In this document: positions 1-5,725 of the stretch, piece after piece
Layout: each line of letters starts with the position of its first letter
How positions within the stretch are numbered: position 1 is the stretch's first letter
Origin: JAVWIF01 sp036639635
GTDB taxonomy: Bacteria > Bacillota_I > Bacilli_A > Erysipelotrichales > Erysipelotrichaceae
DNA length: 5,766 bases
Assembly: GCA_036639635.1 (NCBI GenBank)
Contig: JAVWIF010000077.1
Coordinates: forward strand, 1-5,766
Reading direction: 5' to 3'
Position numbers and translations under genes: made by a program
The notes under the pieces: model-generated
Told to the model about the DNA's origin: nothing
Database searches by the model: none
Seen by the model: the letters and a program-made list of their open reading frames with translations, nothing else

Positions 1-30
1 TTTTTTTGTATATATAAGTGAAAGCGATTG

Positions 31-39
31 TGGTATAAT
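31..39 (+). promoter_or_regulatory. Extended -10 promoter of the YitT-family gene
   Basis: TGGTATAAT gives a perfect TATAAT box (34-39) preceded by the TGn extension at 31-33. No good -35 hexamer is visible at 16-18 bases upstream (only AT-rich TATATA at 11-16), which is usual for extended -10 promoters. Transcription would start near 46, about 30 bases before the ATG at 76. This makes the upstream TTG at 28 impossible as a start codon on this transcript. Confidence 0.7.
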
Positions 40-75
40 TTAGCAGGTTTAAAAGGAAATGGAGCTTATACAAGT

Positions 76-939
76 ATGCAAAAGAATATGAAAGAGTTTA
101 TGAAAGAAACACTGATGATTATTTTTGGTAACTTTATTATAGCAGTAGGAGTTACGTACTTTATTTTACCATTAGATATTTTATCTGGAGGAGTAGCAGG
201 GATTGCTGTTGCTTTAAAACCAGTATTTCATATAGAACCAGCATTACTAATCAATGTGTTAACAATAGGGTTATACTTATTAGGAGTGTGTGTATTAGGA
301 AAGAAATTTGCAATTAAAACAATTTTAAGTACGATTATTTATCCAATATTTATTACATTATTTACGATAAGTGCAAGTAATGTACATATTACAAATAATA
401 CAATACTTGCATCTTTATACGGAGGAATCTGCATTGGTGTAGGAATTGGCTGTGTATTTCGTGTTGGGGCGAGTACAGGAGGAATGGATATTCCACCGTT
501 AGTGATTAATAAGTATACCCGAATTCCTTTGCCAACACTTGTTATGGCAGTAGATGGTGCTACTGTTGTTTTAGGAGCGAGTGTTTATGGGATTGAAGCT
601 GCGATGATTGGGTTAATTTCAGTTTGGATCTGTGGTAAGATGATTGATAAAGTGATTACTTTGGGTGGACAAGACGCTAAGAATGTGATGATTATTAGTG
701 AAAAACATGAAGAATTAATGAAAGAGATTTACTTGAATATTAATCGAGGAGCAACTATACTACATGCGCAAGGCGGTTATACACGAACTAGCAAACCTGT
801 GATTATGACGGTTATTGTAAAAAAACAATTTCCTATCTTAAATCGTATCATTGCAAGTGTTGATCCAGAGGCATTTGTAATTGTTAGTGATGTAAATGAA
901 GTACAAGGAGAAGGCTTCACATACCAAGAGCAATTGTAG
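76..939 (+). CDS. YitT family membrane protein (DUF161 + DUF2179)
   Basis: The 287-residue protein has the length usual for the YitT/YvjA/YqfU family of Bacillota. Residues about 10-195 are hydrophobic, with five or six likely membrane segments (about 11-31, 54-74, 80-100, 110-130, 152-170, 173-190). They contain the family signature GASTGGMDIPP at 131-141. Residues about 200-282 are a soluble DUF2179 domain with RGAT (224-227), GGYTR (233-237), DPEAFV (263-268) and a closing GEGF (278-281). The biochemical role of the family is not established; it is an integral membrane protein with a cytoplasmic regulatory-looking tail. The ATG at 76 is chosen because GGAG at 61-64 lies upstream and the TTG at 28 precedes the promoter -10; an ATG at 88 is a weaker alternative. 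In B. subtilis the paralogue yvjA lies close to ftsEX (from memory), which fits its place here. A terminator follows, so it is probably its own transcript. Confidence 0.9.
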   Translation: MQKNMKEFMKETLMIIFGNFIIAVGVTYFILPLDILSGGVAGIAVALKPVFHIEPALLINVLTIGLYLLGVCVLGKKFAIKTILSTIIYPIFITLFTISASNVHITNNTILASLYGGICIGVGIGCVFRVGASTGGMDIPPLVINKYTRIPLPTLVMAVDGATVVLGASVYGIEAAMIGLISVWICGKMIDKVITLGGQDAKNVMIISEKHEELMKEIYLNINRGATILHAQGGYTRTSKPVIMTVIVKKQFPILNRIIASVDPEAFVIVSDVNEVQGEGFTYQEQL

Positions 940-971
940 AAATATTTGGTACATAATTGTAAGAATTTCCT

Positions 972-1001
972 ATCTTAATTCCATGTGAATTAAGATTTTT
1001 T
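972..1001 (+). terminator. Rho-independent terminator after the YitT-family gene
   Basis: A perfect 10-bp stem, ATCTTAATTC (972-981) with GAATTAAGAT (987-996), closes a 5-base CATGT loop and runs straight into TTTTT (997-1001). It lies 33 bases after the stop codon. The stem is AT-rich (two G/C pairs), so it may be leaky. No A-run precedes the hairpin, so it looks one-directional. Confidence 0.85.
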
Positions 1002-1002
1002 A

Positions 1003-1011
1003 TGTTATAAT
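1003..1011 (+). promoter_or_regulatory. Extended -10 promoter of the ftsEX-hydrolase operon
   Basis: TGTTATAAT carries a perfect TATAAT (1006-1011) with the TGn extension. A -35 at normal spacing would fall at about 983-989 (ATGTGA/TGTGAA, weak), inside the loop and 3' arm of the preceding terminator. Predicted transcription start is near 1018, leaving only about 17 untranslated bases that hold the RBS. The TTG at 1011, which would lengthen ftsE by eight codons, overlaps the -10 and can be discarded. Confidence 0.7.
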
Positions 1012-1034
1012 TGAAAGAAGTGAGGAGTGAAATT

Positions 1035-1724
1035 ATGATCCTTTTAAAAAATGTATCTAAATCCTATAAAAATGGAGTTCATGCTCTTTGCGATGTTAAT
1101 CTTGAAATTAATGAAGGAGAGTTTGTATATATTATTGGACCTACTGGCTGCGGTAAGTCAACCTTAATAAAATTATTAGATGGAGAAGAAGTTCCCGATA
1201 AAGGAGAAGTTATCGTATCAAATCTTAATGTAGGAAAATTACGACAATCAAAAGTTCCTTTTTATCGTCGTCATATTGGGGTCGTGTTTCAAGATTTTCG
1301 GTTATTACCAACGTTAACTGTATTTGAGAATATAGCCTATGCATTAGAAATTTTAGCATTTGAAAAAGGAGTCATTAGAAAACGAGTGAGAGAAGTTTTA
1401 GAACTTGTTTCATTAAGTGATAAAGCCAAAGCATATCCACATGAATTATCTGGGGGTCAGCAACAGCGTGTAACGATAGGAAGAGCTATTGTCAATCATC
1501 CTAAAGTATTAATTGCTGATGAACCGACAGGAAACTTAGATCCAGAAAAATCAAAGGAAATCATTCAATTACTAGAAAGAATAAATGAAATAGAAGGAAC
1601 TACTATTTTAATGGTTACACATGATTCTAACTTAGTGAATCTCTATAAAAAAAGAACAATTGTTTTAGAGAGTGGTTTGCTTATTGCCGATTTGATGGAA
1701 GGTGGTTATGTTCGTAATGATTAG
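1035..1724 (+). CDS. ftsE: Cell-division ABC transporter ATPase FtsE (copy 1)
   Basis: The cytoplasmic ATPase subunit of FtsEX binds FtsX and powers activation of a cell-wall hydrolase outside the membrane. The 229 residues match usual FtsE length. All ABC motifs are intact: Walker A GPTGCGKST (35-43), Q-loop Q86 in the FtsE-typical VVFQDFRLLP (83-92), signature LSGGQQQR (138-145), Walker B VLIADEP (158-164), D-loop GNLD (166-169) and switch His196 (VTHD). The ATG at 1035 sits seven bases after GGAG in GTGAGGAGTG and gives the same N-terminus as copy 2; eight upstream codons in frame overlap the promoter. It is first in a five-gene operon, and its 3' end overlaps ftsX by 8 bases (ATGATTAG). 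By hand count it is identical to copy 2 at 167 of 229 positions without gaps. Assignment as FtsE rather than another MacB/LolD-like ATPase rests on FQDFRLLP and the linked ftsX. Confidence 0.95.
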   Translation: MILLKNVSKSYKNGVHALCDVNLEINEGEFVYIIGPTGCGKSTLIKLLDGEEVPDKGEVIVSNLNVGKLRQSKVPFYRRHIGVVFQDFRLLPTLTVFENIAYALEILAFEKGVIRKRVREVLELVSLSDKAKAYPHELSGGQQQRVTIGRAIVNHPKVLIADEPTGNLDPEKSKEIIQLLERINEIEGTTILMVTHDSNLVNLYKKRTIVLESGLLIADLMEGGYVRND

Positions 1725-2613
1725 ATTTTTTGAAAATTTACCTAAACACTTCTTGTCAGCTATTAAAAGCTTAGGAAGACATATATCAATGACACTCTCA
1801 TCGGTTTCAGCGGTTAGTGTTACGTTGATTTTAATGGCTGTTTTCTTATTGATGGCTGGAAATATTAATGGCTTTACTAGTAATGTAGAATCAGATTTAA
1901 AAATACATGCATCCATTGATAAGATAGCTACGCAAACAGAAATCGATGAAATGAAGGCAAAAGTTGAAAATTTAAATGGTGTAAAAAGTGTGGAGTTTTC
2001 AAGTAAAGAAGATGAACTAAATCTATTAATTGGAGAAAGTGGGAATGTCTTTAGTCGCTATAAAGAAAACAATCCAATGCCCAATGTATTTATTGTAGAA
2101 GTAGAAGAAGCAAAGCAAATCCCGCTGATTACGAGCCAGTTAAATGAAATCAAAGATATTGAAAAAGCACAGTATGGTGGAGAAAGCATTGAAAATATGA
2201 TTAAAATGTTTGAAGCAGTACGTGCAGGTGGTGGTGTGTTCCTAATTGCACTTGGTTTCATTGCTATTTTCTTAATCTCGAATACAATCAAGTTATCTAT
2301 TTATACAAGAACAAGTGAAATATCAATTATGCGTAATGTTGGCGCTACAAATTGGTACATCAAAACACCATTTATGATTGAAGGAATGTATATTGGAATA
2401 CTTGGTTCGTTAATACCTATTGTATTAACAATCGTAGGATATGGATTCTTATATGATTTATTAGGAGGGAATTTCCTATCTTCGATGTTTGTGATGCAAG
2501 CACCTATTCCCTTTGTGATATATATTTGCATATCTTTAGTTTTAAGCGGAGCGTTTGTAGGAGTACTAGGAAGTTTTCTAGCAGTAAATAAATATTTGAG
2601 GTGGAGCCGATGA
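1717..2613 (+). CDS. ftsX: Cell-division ABC transporter permease FtsX (copy 1)
   Basis: The membrane subunit of FtsEX has 298 residues and standard topology: a short cytoplasmic N-terminus, TM1 at about 25-48, an external domain at about 50-168, then TM2 (171-191), TM3 (220-245) and TM4 (264-289). The external domain holds the usual FtsX elements GVKSVEFSSKEDEL (88-101), a NP-x-PN turn (119-123) and YGG (153-155). The segment after TM2, with IYxRxxEIxIMRNVGATN and PFMIEGM (195-224), is the strongly conserved cytoplasmic coupling region. The start at 1717 is chosen over GTG 1702 and ATG 1708 because it matches the N-terminus of copy 2 (MIxFFxxxPKH). It also has AAGGTGG (1699-1705) 11 bases upstream, the same spacing as in copy 2, whereas ATG 1708 lies only two bases from that site. 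It overlaps ftsE by 8 and the hydrolase gene by 4 bases, so translational coupling is likely. Confidence 0.94.
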   Translation: MIRFFENLPKHFLSAIKSLGRHISMTLSSVSAVSVTLILMAVFLLMAGNINGFTSNVESDLKIHASIDKIATQTEIDEMKAKVENLNGVKSVEFSSKEDELNLLIGESGNVFSRYKENNPMPNVFIVEVEEAKQIPLITSQLNEIKDIEKAQYGGESIENMIKMFEAVRAGGGVFLIALGFIAIFLISNTIKLSIYTRTSEISIMRNVGATNWYIKTPFMIEGMYIGILGSLIPIVLTIVGYGFLYDLLGGNFLSSMFVMQAPIPFVIYICISLVLSGAFVGVLGSFLAVNKYLRWSR

Positions 2614-3989
2614 AAAAGATTAAAAAAATATGTTTAGCACTCTGTATGTTTGTTTTTGTAGTAATGCCCAAAGAAAACTTACATGCACAAGATTTTGCAG
2701 GAAATGAGTCTGCTTGGTATGCACGTTGTAGCGTTGCACAAAGTACTAGTGATGCTAAAAAAGAATGTGATGCGTTTGCGCAATGGTTATATGAACAAAA
2801 AGACAGCTTAAATAATAATGTGGAATCGATAAAAAAACAAGTTTCTGGTATTAAAGGCGATATTGAGGCAATGAGTCAAAGTGTTAGGGATTTACAAGAA
2901 TTGAGTGATAGCATTAATAAAAAAATAGAATTAAACGATGCAAGCATTCGTACGATAAGTAGTGAAATAGAAAAACTAGACGAGAGCATAAAAATTATAC
3001 AGAGTGAGATTGATAAACGTAATAAATTGATTATGGATCGTATGTTGTCTGAGCAATCAAGCTTAGGTACCAATATTAATATAGATATTATTATGGGAGC
3101 GAATAGCTTGGTTGATTTCATTCGAAAAGGTGATGGAATAAAGCGAATCACTGAAAGTGATCAAAAAGAAATAAATACCATTAGAGTAGAAAAACAAAAA
3201 CTAGATTTAGATAAGAGTGAACAATCTCGTCTTAAAAAAGATGCAGAAGTTAAAAAAGAAGAGAATGTAAAAAACAAAGAGCATACAGAAGAATTAAAGA
3301 AAGAAAAAGAAACAATTCTTGGTGAATATCGCCAAAAAGAAGCAACTTTAGCAGAGAAGATGCGTTCTGTTGAAGTTGATATTTCAACGATTCAAAATAA
3401 TATTATTGCGATTACAAGTGCTTCTGATTTAGACTTAAGTGGAAATACAGGGCTTGCATTACCAATTCGAGGTGGTTATATATCTGCAGGTACTTGGGCA
3501 TATCCAGGTGGTGGAACACACTTAGGTATGGATATTGCAGTAAGTATAGGAACACCAATTGTAGCGCCTGCTGCAGGGATTATTTTATATGCTGGTAATC
3601 CAGTATCAACGAATGGCGGCTATATTGGCAACTGGTCAGGATATCCTGCTGGTGGTGGAAATACGATGCAGTTGTTAACACAGGCCAATGGGATAACCTA
3701 TGCCATTTCGTTCTTCCATATGTCACAAAGCGGATTTGCAGTAAGCGCTGGAACAAAAGTTGCTGCTGGTCAACAATTGGGCTTAAGTGGAAACAGTGGA
3801 AATTCTTCTGGACCACATTGTCATATCGAAGTTATTAATTTAGGAAGTATGAGTTTAGATGCAGCGATATCTCGTTTTAAAGGGAGTGCTGATTTTGCTT
3901 GGGGTAATGGCTGGGGAGATGGCGCCAGAAGTAATGTTTGTGGAATTAAGGGTCCTCCTTGTAGAGAAAGACCAGAAAATATATTTTAG
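2610..3989 (+). CDS. Secreted coiled-coil M23 peptidoglycan endopeptidase, likely FtsEX partner (EnvC/CwlO-like)
   Basis: The 459-residue protein begins with a signal peptide (KK-rich start, hydrophobic 7-19, likely cut after LHA26). Residues about 62-148 and 181-266 are heptad-like coiled coil. They flank a non-coiled patch (151-180; NIDIIMGANSLVDFIRKGD) of the kind seen in EnvC, CwlO and PcsB, whose coiled coils dock on FtsX. The C-terminal M23/LytM domain (about 282-412) has the full zinc and catalytic set: H304 and D308 in HLGMD, H370 in FFHMS, and H403/H405 in HCH. It should therefore cut peptidoglycan peptide cross-links itself, unlike E. coli EnvC, whose LytM domain is degenerate and only activates amidases. 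Unusual points are a Gly-rich insertion (336-351), a 40-residue tail, and Cys pairs 40/53 and 444/451. ATG 2610 overlaps the ftsX stop as ATGA with GAGGTGGAG just upstream; the GTG at 2601 is part of that RBS. No other hydrolase gene accompanies either ftsEX pair in the window. Confidence 0.9.
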   Translation: MKKIKKICLALCMFVFVVMPKENLHAQDFAGNESAWYARCSVAQSTSDAKKECDAFAQWLYEQKDSLNNNVESIKKQVSGIKGDIEAMSQSVRDLQELSDSINKKIELNDASIRTISSEIEKLDESIKIIQSEIDKRNKLIMDRMLSEQSSLGTNINIDIIMGANSLVDFIRKGDGIKRITESDQKEINTIRVEKQKLDLDKSEQSRLKKDAEVKKEENVKNKEHTEELKKEKETILGEYRQKEATLAEKMRSVEVDISTIQNNIIAITSASDLDLSGNTGLALPIRGGYISAGTWAYPGGGTHLGMDIAVSIGTPIVAPAAGIILYAGNPVSTNGGYIGNWSGYPAGGGNTMQLLTQANGITYAISFFHMSQSGFAVSAGTKVAAGQQLGLSGNSGNSSGPHCHIEVINLGSMSLDAAISRFKGSADFAWGNGWGDGARSNVCGIKGPPCRERPENIF

Positions 3990-4014
3990 ATAGAAAAAAG
4001 TGAGGAGTAAACTT
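3990..4014 (+). promoter_or_regulatory. Leader/RBS of ftsE copy 2, duplicated from copy 1
   Basis: This 25-base gap holds GTGAGGAGTAAACTT directly before the ATG. Aligned without gaps, 1011-1040 and 3991-4020 agree at 26 of 30 positions, so the untranslated leader was copied along with the gene. The stretch matching the copy-1 TATAAT box reads TTAGAT here and overlaps the hydrolase stop codon, so no good -10 remains. Expression is most simply by read-through from 1003-1011. Confidence 0.7.
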
Positions 4015-4704
4015 ATGATCATACTAGAGAATGTATCAAAGGAATATAAAAATGGAGTACATGCCTTACGAGATATTAATTTAGCAATCGATGATGGTGA
4101 ATTTGTATACATTATTGGACCAACAGGATCCGGCAAGTCTACGCTAATTAAGATGTTAGATGGTGAAGAATTACCAAATAGCGGAAGCGTTATGGTAGAA
4201 AATATTAATGTAGGAAAATTAAAACATTCGAAAGTTCCTGTATATCGGCGTAATATTGGAGTTGTTTTTCAAGACTTTAGATTATTACCAAGGCTGACTA
4301 TATTCGAAAATATATCCTTTGCTCTTGAAGTTATTGGTATGAAAAAAGTAGATATTCGTCGCCGTGTTCGTGAAGTATTAGAATTAGTATCATTAGAAGA
4401 TAAAGCAAAAGCTTTTCCAAATGAATTATCAGGTGGGCAACAACAACGTGCAACCATTGGGCGTGCCATTGCCAACCATCCAAAAGTATTAATTGCAGAT
4501 GAACCAACAGGAAACTTAGACCCTGATAAATCAGCTGAAATTATGGAATTGTTAGAAAAAATTAATCAAGTAGAAAATACAACAATTGTAATGGTTACCC
4601 ATGATTCAACAATTGTTGATCGCTTCAAAAAACGAACAATTTGTCTTGAAGAAGGATATGTTGTTGCGGATATTATGAAGGGAGGCTATTTGAAACATGA
4701 TTGA
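4015..4704 (+). CDS. ftsE: Cell-division ABC transporter ATPase FtsE (copy 2)
   Basis: This second complete FtsE has 229 residues, exactly the length of copy 1 and collinear with it. The catalytic set is intact: Walker A GPTGSGKST (35-43), Q86 in VVFQDFRLLP, LSGGQQQR (138-145), VLIADEP (158-164), GNLD (166-169) and H196. It differs from copy 1 by Ser for Cys at position 39 in Walker A, and most densely at 101-113, just before the RRRVREVLELVSL helix, and near the C-terminus. Part of 101-113 lies in the helical subdomain that in ABC ATPases contacts the membrane partner, so some changes may follow the divergent FtsX. The ATG at 4015 has GGAG seven bases upstream, as in copy 1; GTG 4000 is part of the RBS. 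It is co-directional with the hydrolase gene and overlaps ftsX copy 2 by 8 bases. No frameshift or lost motif suggests decay, so it is expected to be functional. Confidence 0.94.
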   Translation: MIILENVSKEYKNGVHALRDINLAIDDGEFVYIIGPTGSGKSTLIKMLDGEELPNSGSVMVENINVGKLKHSKVPVYRRNIGVVFQDFRLLPRLTIFENISFALEVIGMKKVDIRRRVREVLELVSLEDKAKAFPNELSGGQQQRATIGRAIANHPKVLIADEPTGNLDPDKSAEIMELLEKINQVENTTIVMVTHDSTIVDRFKKRTICLEEGYVVADIMKGGYLKHD

Positions 4705-5599
4705 ATTCTTTAAAGCCATTCCTAAACATATTAAGACGGCATTTTTAAGTATCTTTCGTCATGTTGCCATGTCATTATCAGCATCTAGTGCAGTAACTAT
4801 TACATTAATTTTATTTTCTGCTTTCTTAATTATTGCAGGAAATGTTTCTTTGTTTACCAATTCCATTGAAGAAGATTTGCGAATTCATGTTGTTTTAAAA
4901 GAGACTGTTACAAAAAAAGATGATATCAATAACATAAAACAAGAACTAGAAGCTATTTCTGGGGTTAAAGATGTTGAAATTAGTACAAAGGATCAAGAAC
5001 TTGAATTGATGATAAAAGAAAAAGGCGATGGATTTAAAATCTATCGAGGTGATGAAAATCCTTTAAGTAATGCCTTCTTTGTATCTATTAAAGATCCCAA
5101 TAGTATTCAGGCAATAAGTGAGCAAATGAAAAAACTACCTGATGTTAAAGATGCAAAATATGGAGGTAGTAGTGTTTCTCAAATGATATCGGTTTTAAAT
5201 ACAGTTCGTACAGGAGGCTTTGTCTTTGTAGTACTACTAACGCTATTGGCAGTATTCTTGATTTCAAATTCTATAAAGATGACAATTTATGCACGTCATG
5301 CTGAAATTGCCATTATGCGTAATGTAGGAGCTACGAACACTTATATCAAGGTACCTTTTATGATTGAAGGAATGTTAATAGGTTTTATAGGTTCGATTAT
5401 TCCTTGTATTCTTACCTATTTTGGCTATCAATATTTATATAATACTGTAAATGGACAATTAATTACGAGCATGTTTGCACTTCGTAGTGTGATGCCATTT
5501 GCTTTAGAAGTTTGTGGTGTTTTAATTTTATCGGGGATGCTAGTAGGTTTAATTGGAAGCTTTTTTTCAACAACAAAATATTTACATTGGAAAAGATAA
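4697..5599 (+). CDS. ftsX: Cell-division ABC transporter permease FtsX (copy 2)
   Basis: The 300-residue FtsX has the same plan as copy 1: TM1 at about 25-48, external domain about 50-170, TM2-TM4 at about 173-193, 222-247 and 266-291. By hand alignment with two one-residue gaps it is identical to copy 1 at about 136 positions (46%). The segment IKxxIYxRxxEIxIMRNVGATNxYIKxPFMIEGM (193-226) is nearly unchanged, while the external domain is only about one third identical. This suggests the same coupling mechanism with a changed partner surface. The start ATG 4697 has GGGAGG (4680-4685) 11 bases upstream and overlaps the ftsE stop by 8 bases (ATGATTGA), exactly as in the first pair. Unlike copy 1, no hydrolase gene follows: the stop codon runs into a terminator. 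Its partner is either the upstream M23 protein or a protein encoded elsewhere (inference). Confidence 0.93.
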   Translation: MIEFFKAIPKHIKTAFLSIFRHVAMSLSASSAVTITLILFSAFLIIAGNVSLFTNSIEEDLRIHVVLKETVTKKDDINNIKQELEAISGVKDVEISTKDQELELMIKEKGDGFKIYRGDENPLSNAFFVSIKDPNSIQAISEQMKKLPDVKDAKYGGSSVSQMISVLNTVRTGGFVFVVLLTLLAVFLISNSIKMTIYARHAEIAIMRNVGATNTYIKVPFMIEGMLIGFIGSIIPCILTYFGYQYLYNTVNGQLITSMFALRSVMPFALEVCGVLILSGMLVGLIGSFFSTTKYLHWKR

Positions 5600-5626
5600 G
5601 TGTTCTTAAAGAGCACTTTTTCTTTT
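5598..5626 (+). terminator. Rho-independent terminator of the ftsEX operon
   Basis: AAGTGTTCT (5598-5606) pairs with AGAGCACTT (5610-5618) around a TAA loop, with one G-U pair, and continues into TTTTTCTTTT. The stem includes the last two bases of the ftsX copy 2 stop codon, so the operon ends abruptly with no room for a further co-transcribed gene. Confidence 0.85.
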
Positions 5627-5667
5627 CTATAAATCAAAACTGTTATTATGGATATGATAAATAAAGC

Positions 5668-5696
5668 TTGATTATTTGTCGCAAAAAAAGTACAAT
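5668..5696 (+). promoter_or_regulatory. Sigma-A-like promoter of the downstream gene
   Basis: TTGATT (5668-5673) and TACAAT (5691-5696) are separated by an ideal 17 bases. Each differs from consensus at one or two positions. Predicted start is near 5703, with the AGGAGG of the next gene at 5712-5717. It lies downstream of the operon terminator, so the next gene is transcribed separately. Confidence 0.65.
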
Positions 5697-5706
5697 TATT
5701 GCGACA
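5677..5706 (+). promoter_or_regulatory. Inverted repeat flanking the -10 box, candidate operator
   Basis: TGTCGCAA (5677-5684) and TTGCGACA (5699-5706) are perfect inverted repeats separated by 14 bases, with TACAAT of the promoter lying between them. The half-site centres are 22 bases apart, about two helical turns, so a dimeric regulator could contact both on one face and block RNA polymerase. Because the predicted transcript starts near 5703, the repeat would not form an RNA hairpin from this promoter. I do not recognise the motif as the site of a named regulator. Confidence 0.55.
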
Positions 5707-5725
5707 GCATTAGGAGGTGTGATGA

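Noticed and set aside
1665..1916. Reverse-strand open frame across the ftsE/ftsX junction
   Set aside because: Antisense to two well-supported genes, with no good RBS or recognisable domain; composition looks like a shadow frame.
2876..3151. Reverse-strand open frame rich in Ile/Leu/Ser
   Set aside because: Antisense image of the coiled-coil coding region; the apparent hydrophobicity follows from reading Lys/Glu/Asn/Asp codons backwards.
3580..3816. Reverse-strand open frame inside the M23 domain
   Set aside because: Fully within a gene whose catalytic residues are intact; no independent evidence.
3959..3985. Possible internal promoter for ftsE copy 2 (TTGTAG, 15 bases, TATATT)
   Set aside because: Spacing is too short and both boxes are weak; AT-rich coding DNA yields such matches by chance.
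2610..3989. Degenerate EnvC-type activator with no catalytic activity
   Set aside because: All expected M23 zinc ligands and catalytic histidines are present.
3855..4136. Reverse-strand open frame over the end of the hydrolase gene and the start of ftsE copy 2
   Set aside because: Covers conserved coding sequence including the Walker A region on the other strand; no supporting signal.
1035..5599. Macrolide- or lipoprotein-export (MacB/LolCDE) or bacteriocin ABC system
   Set aside because: Both permeases are about 300 residues with four membrane segments and FtsX motifs, and both ATPases carry the FtsE-typical VVFQDFRLLP; no precursor-peptide gene was seen.
5428..5637. Reverse-strand open frame across the end of ftsX copy 2 and the terminator
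   Set aside because: Spans the terminator hairpin and the conserved C-terminus of FtsX; no promoter or RBS seen.
5653..5658. TATGAT as an alternative -10 box for the downstream gene
   Set aside because: No matching -35 at 16-18 bases; the TTGATT-17-TACAAT pair is clearly better.
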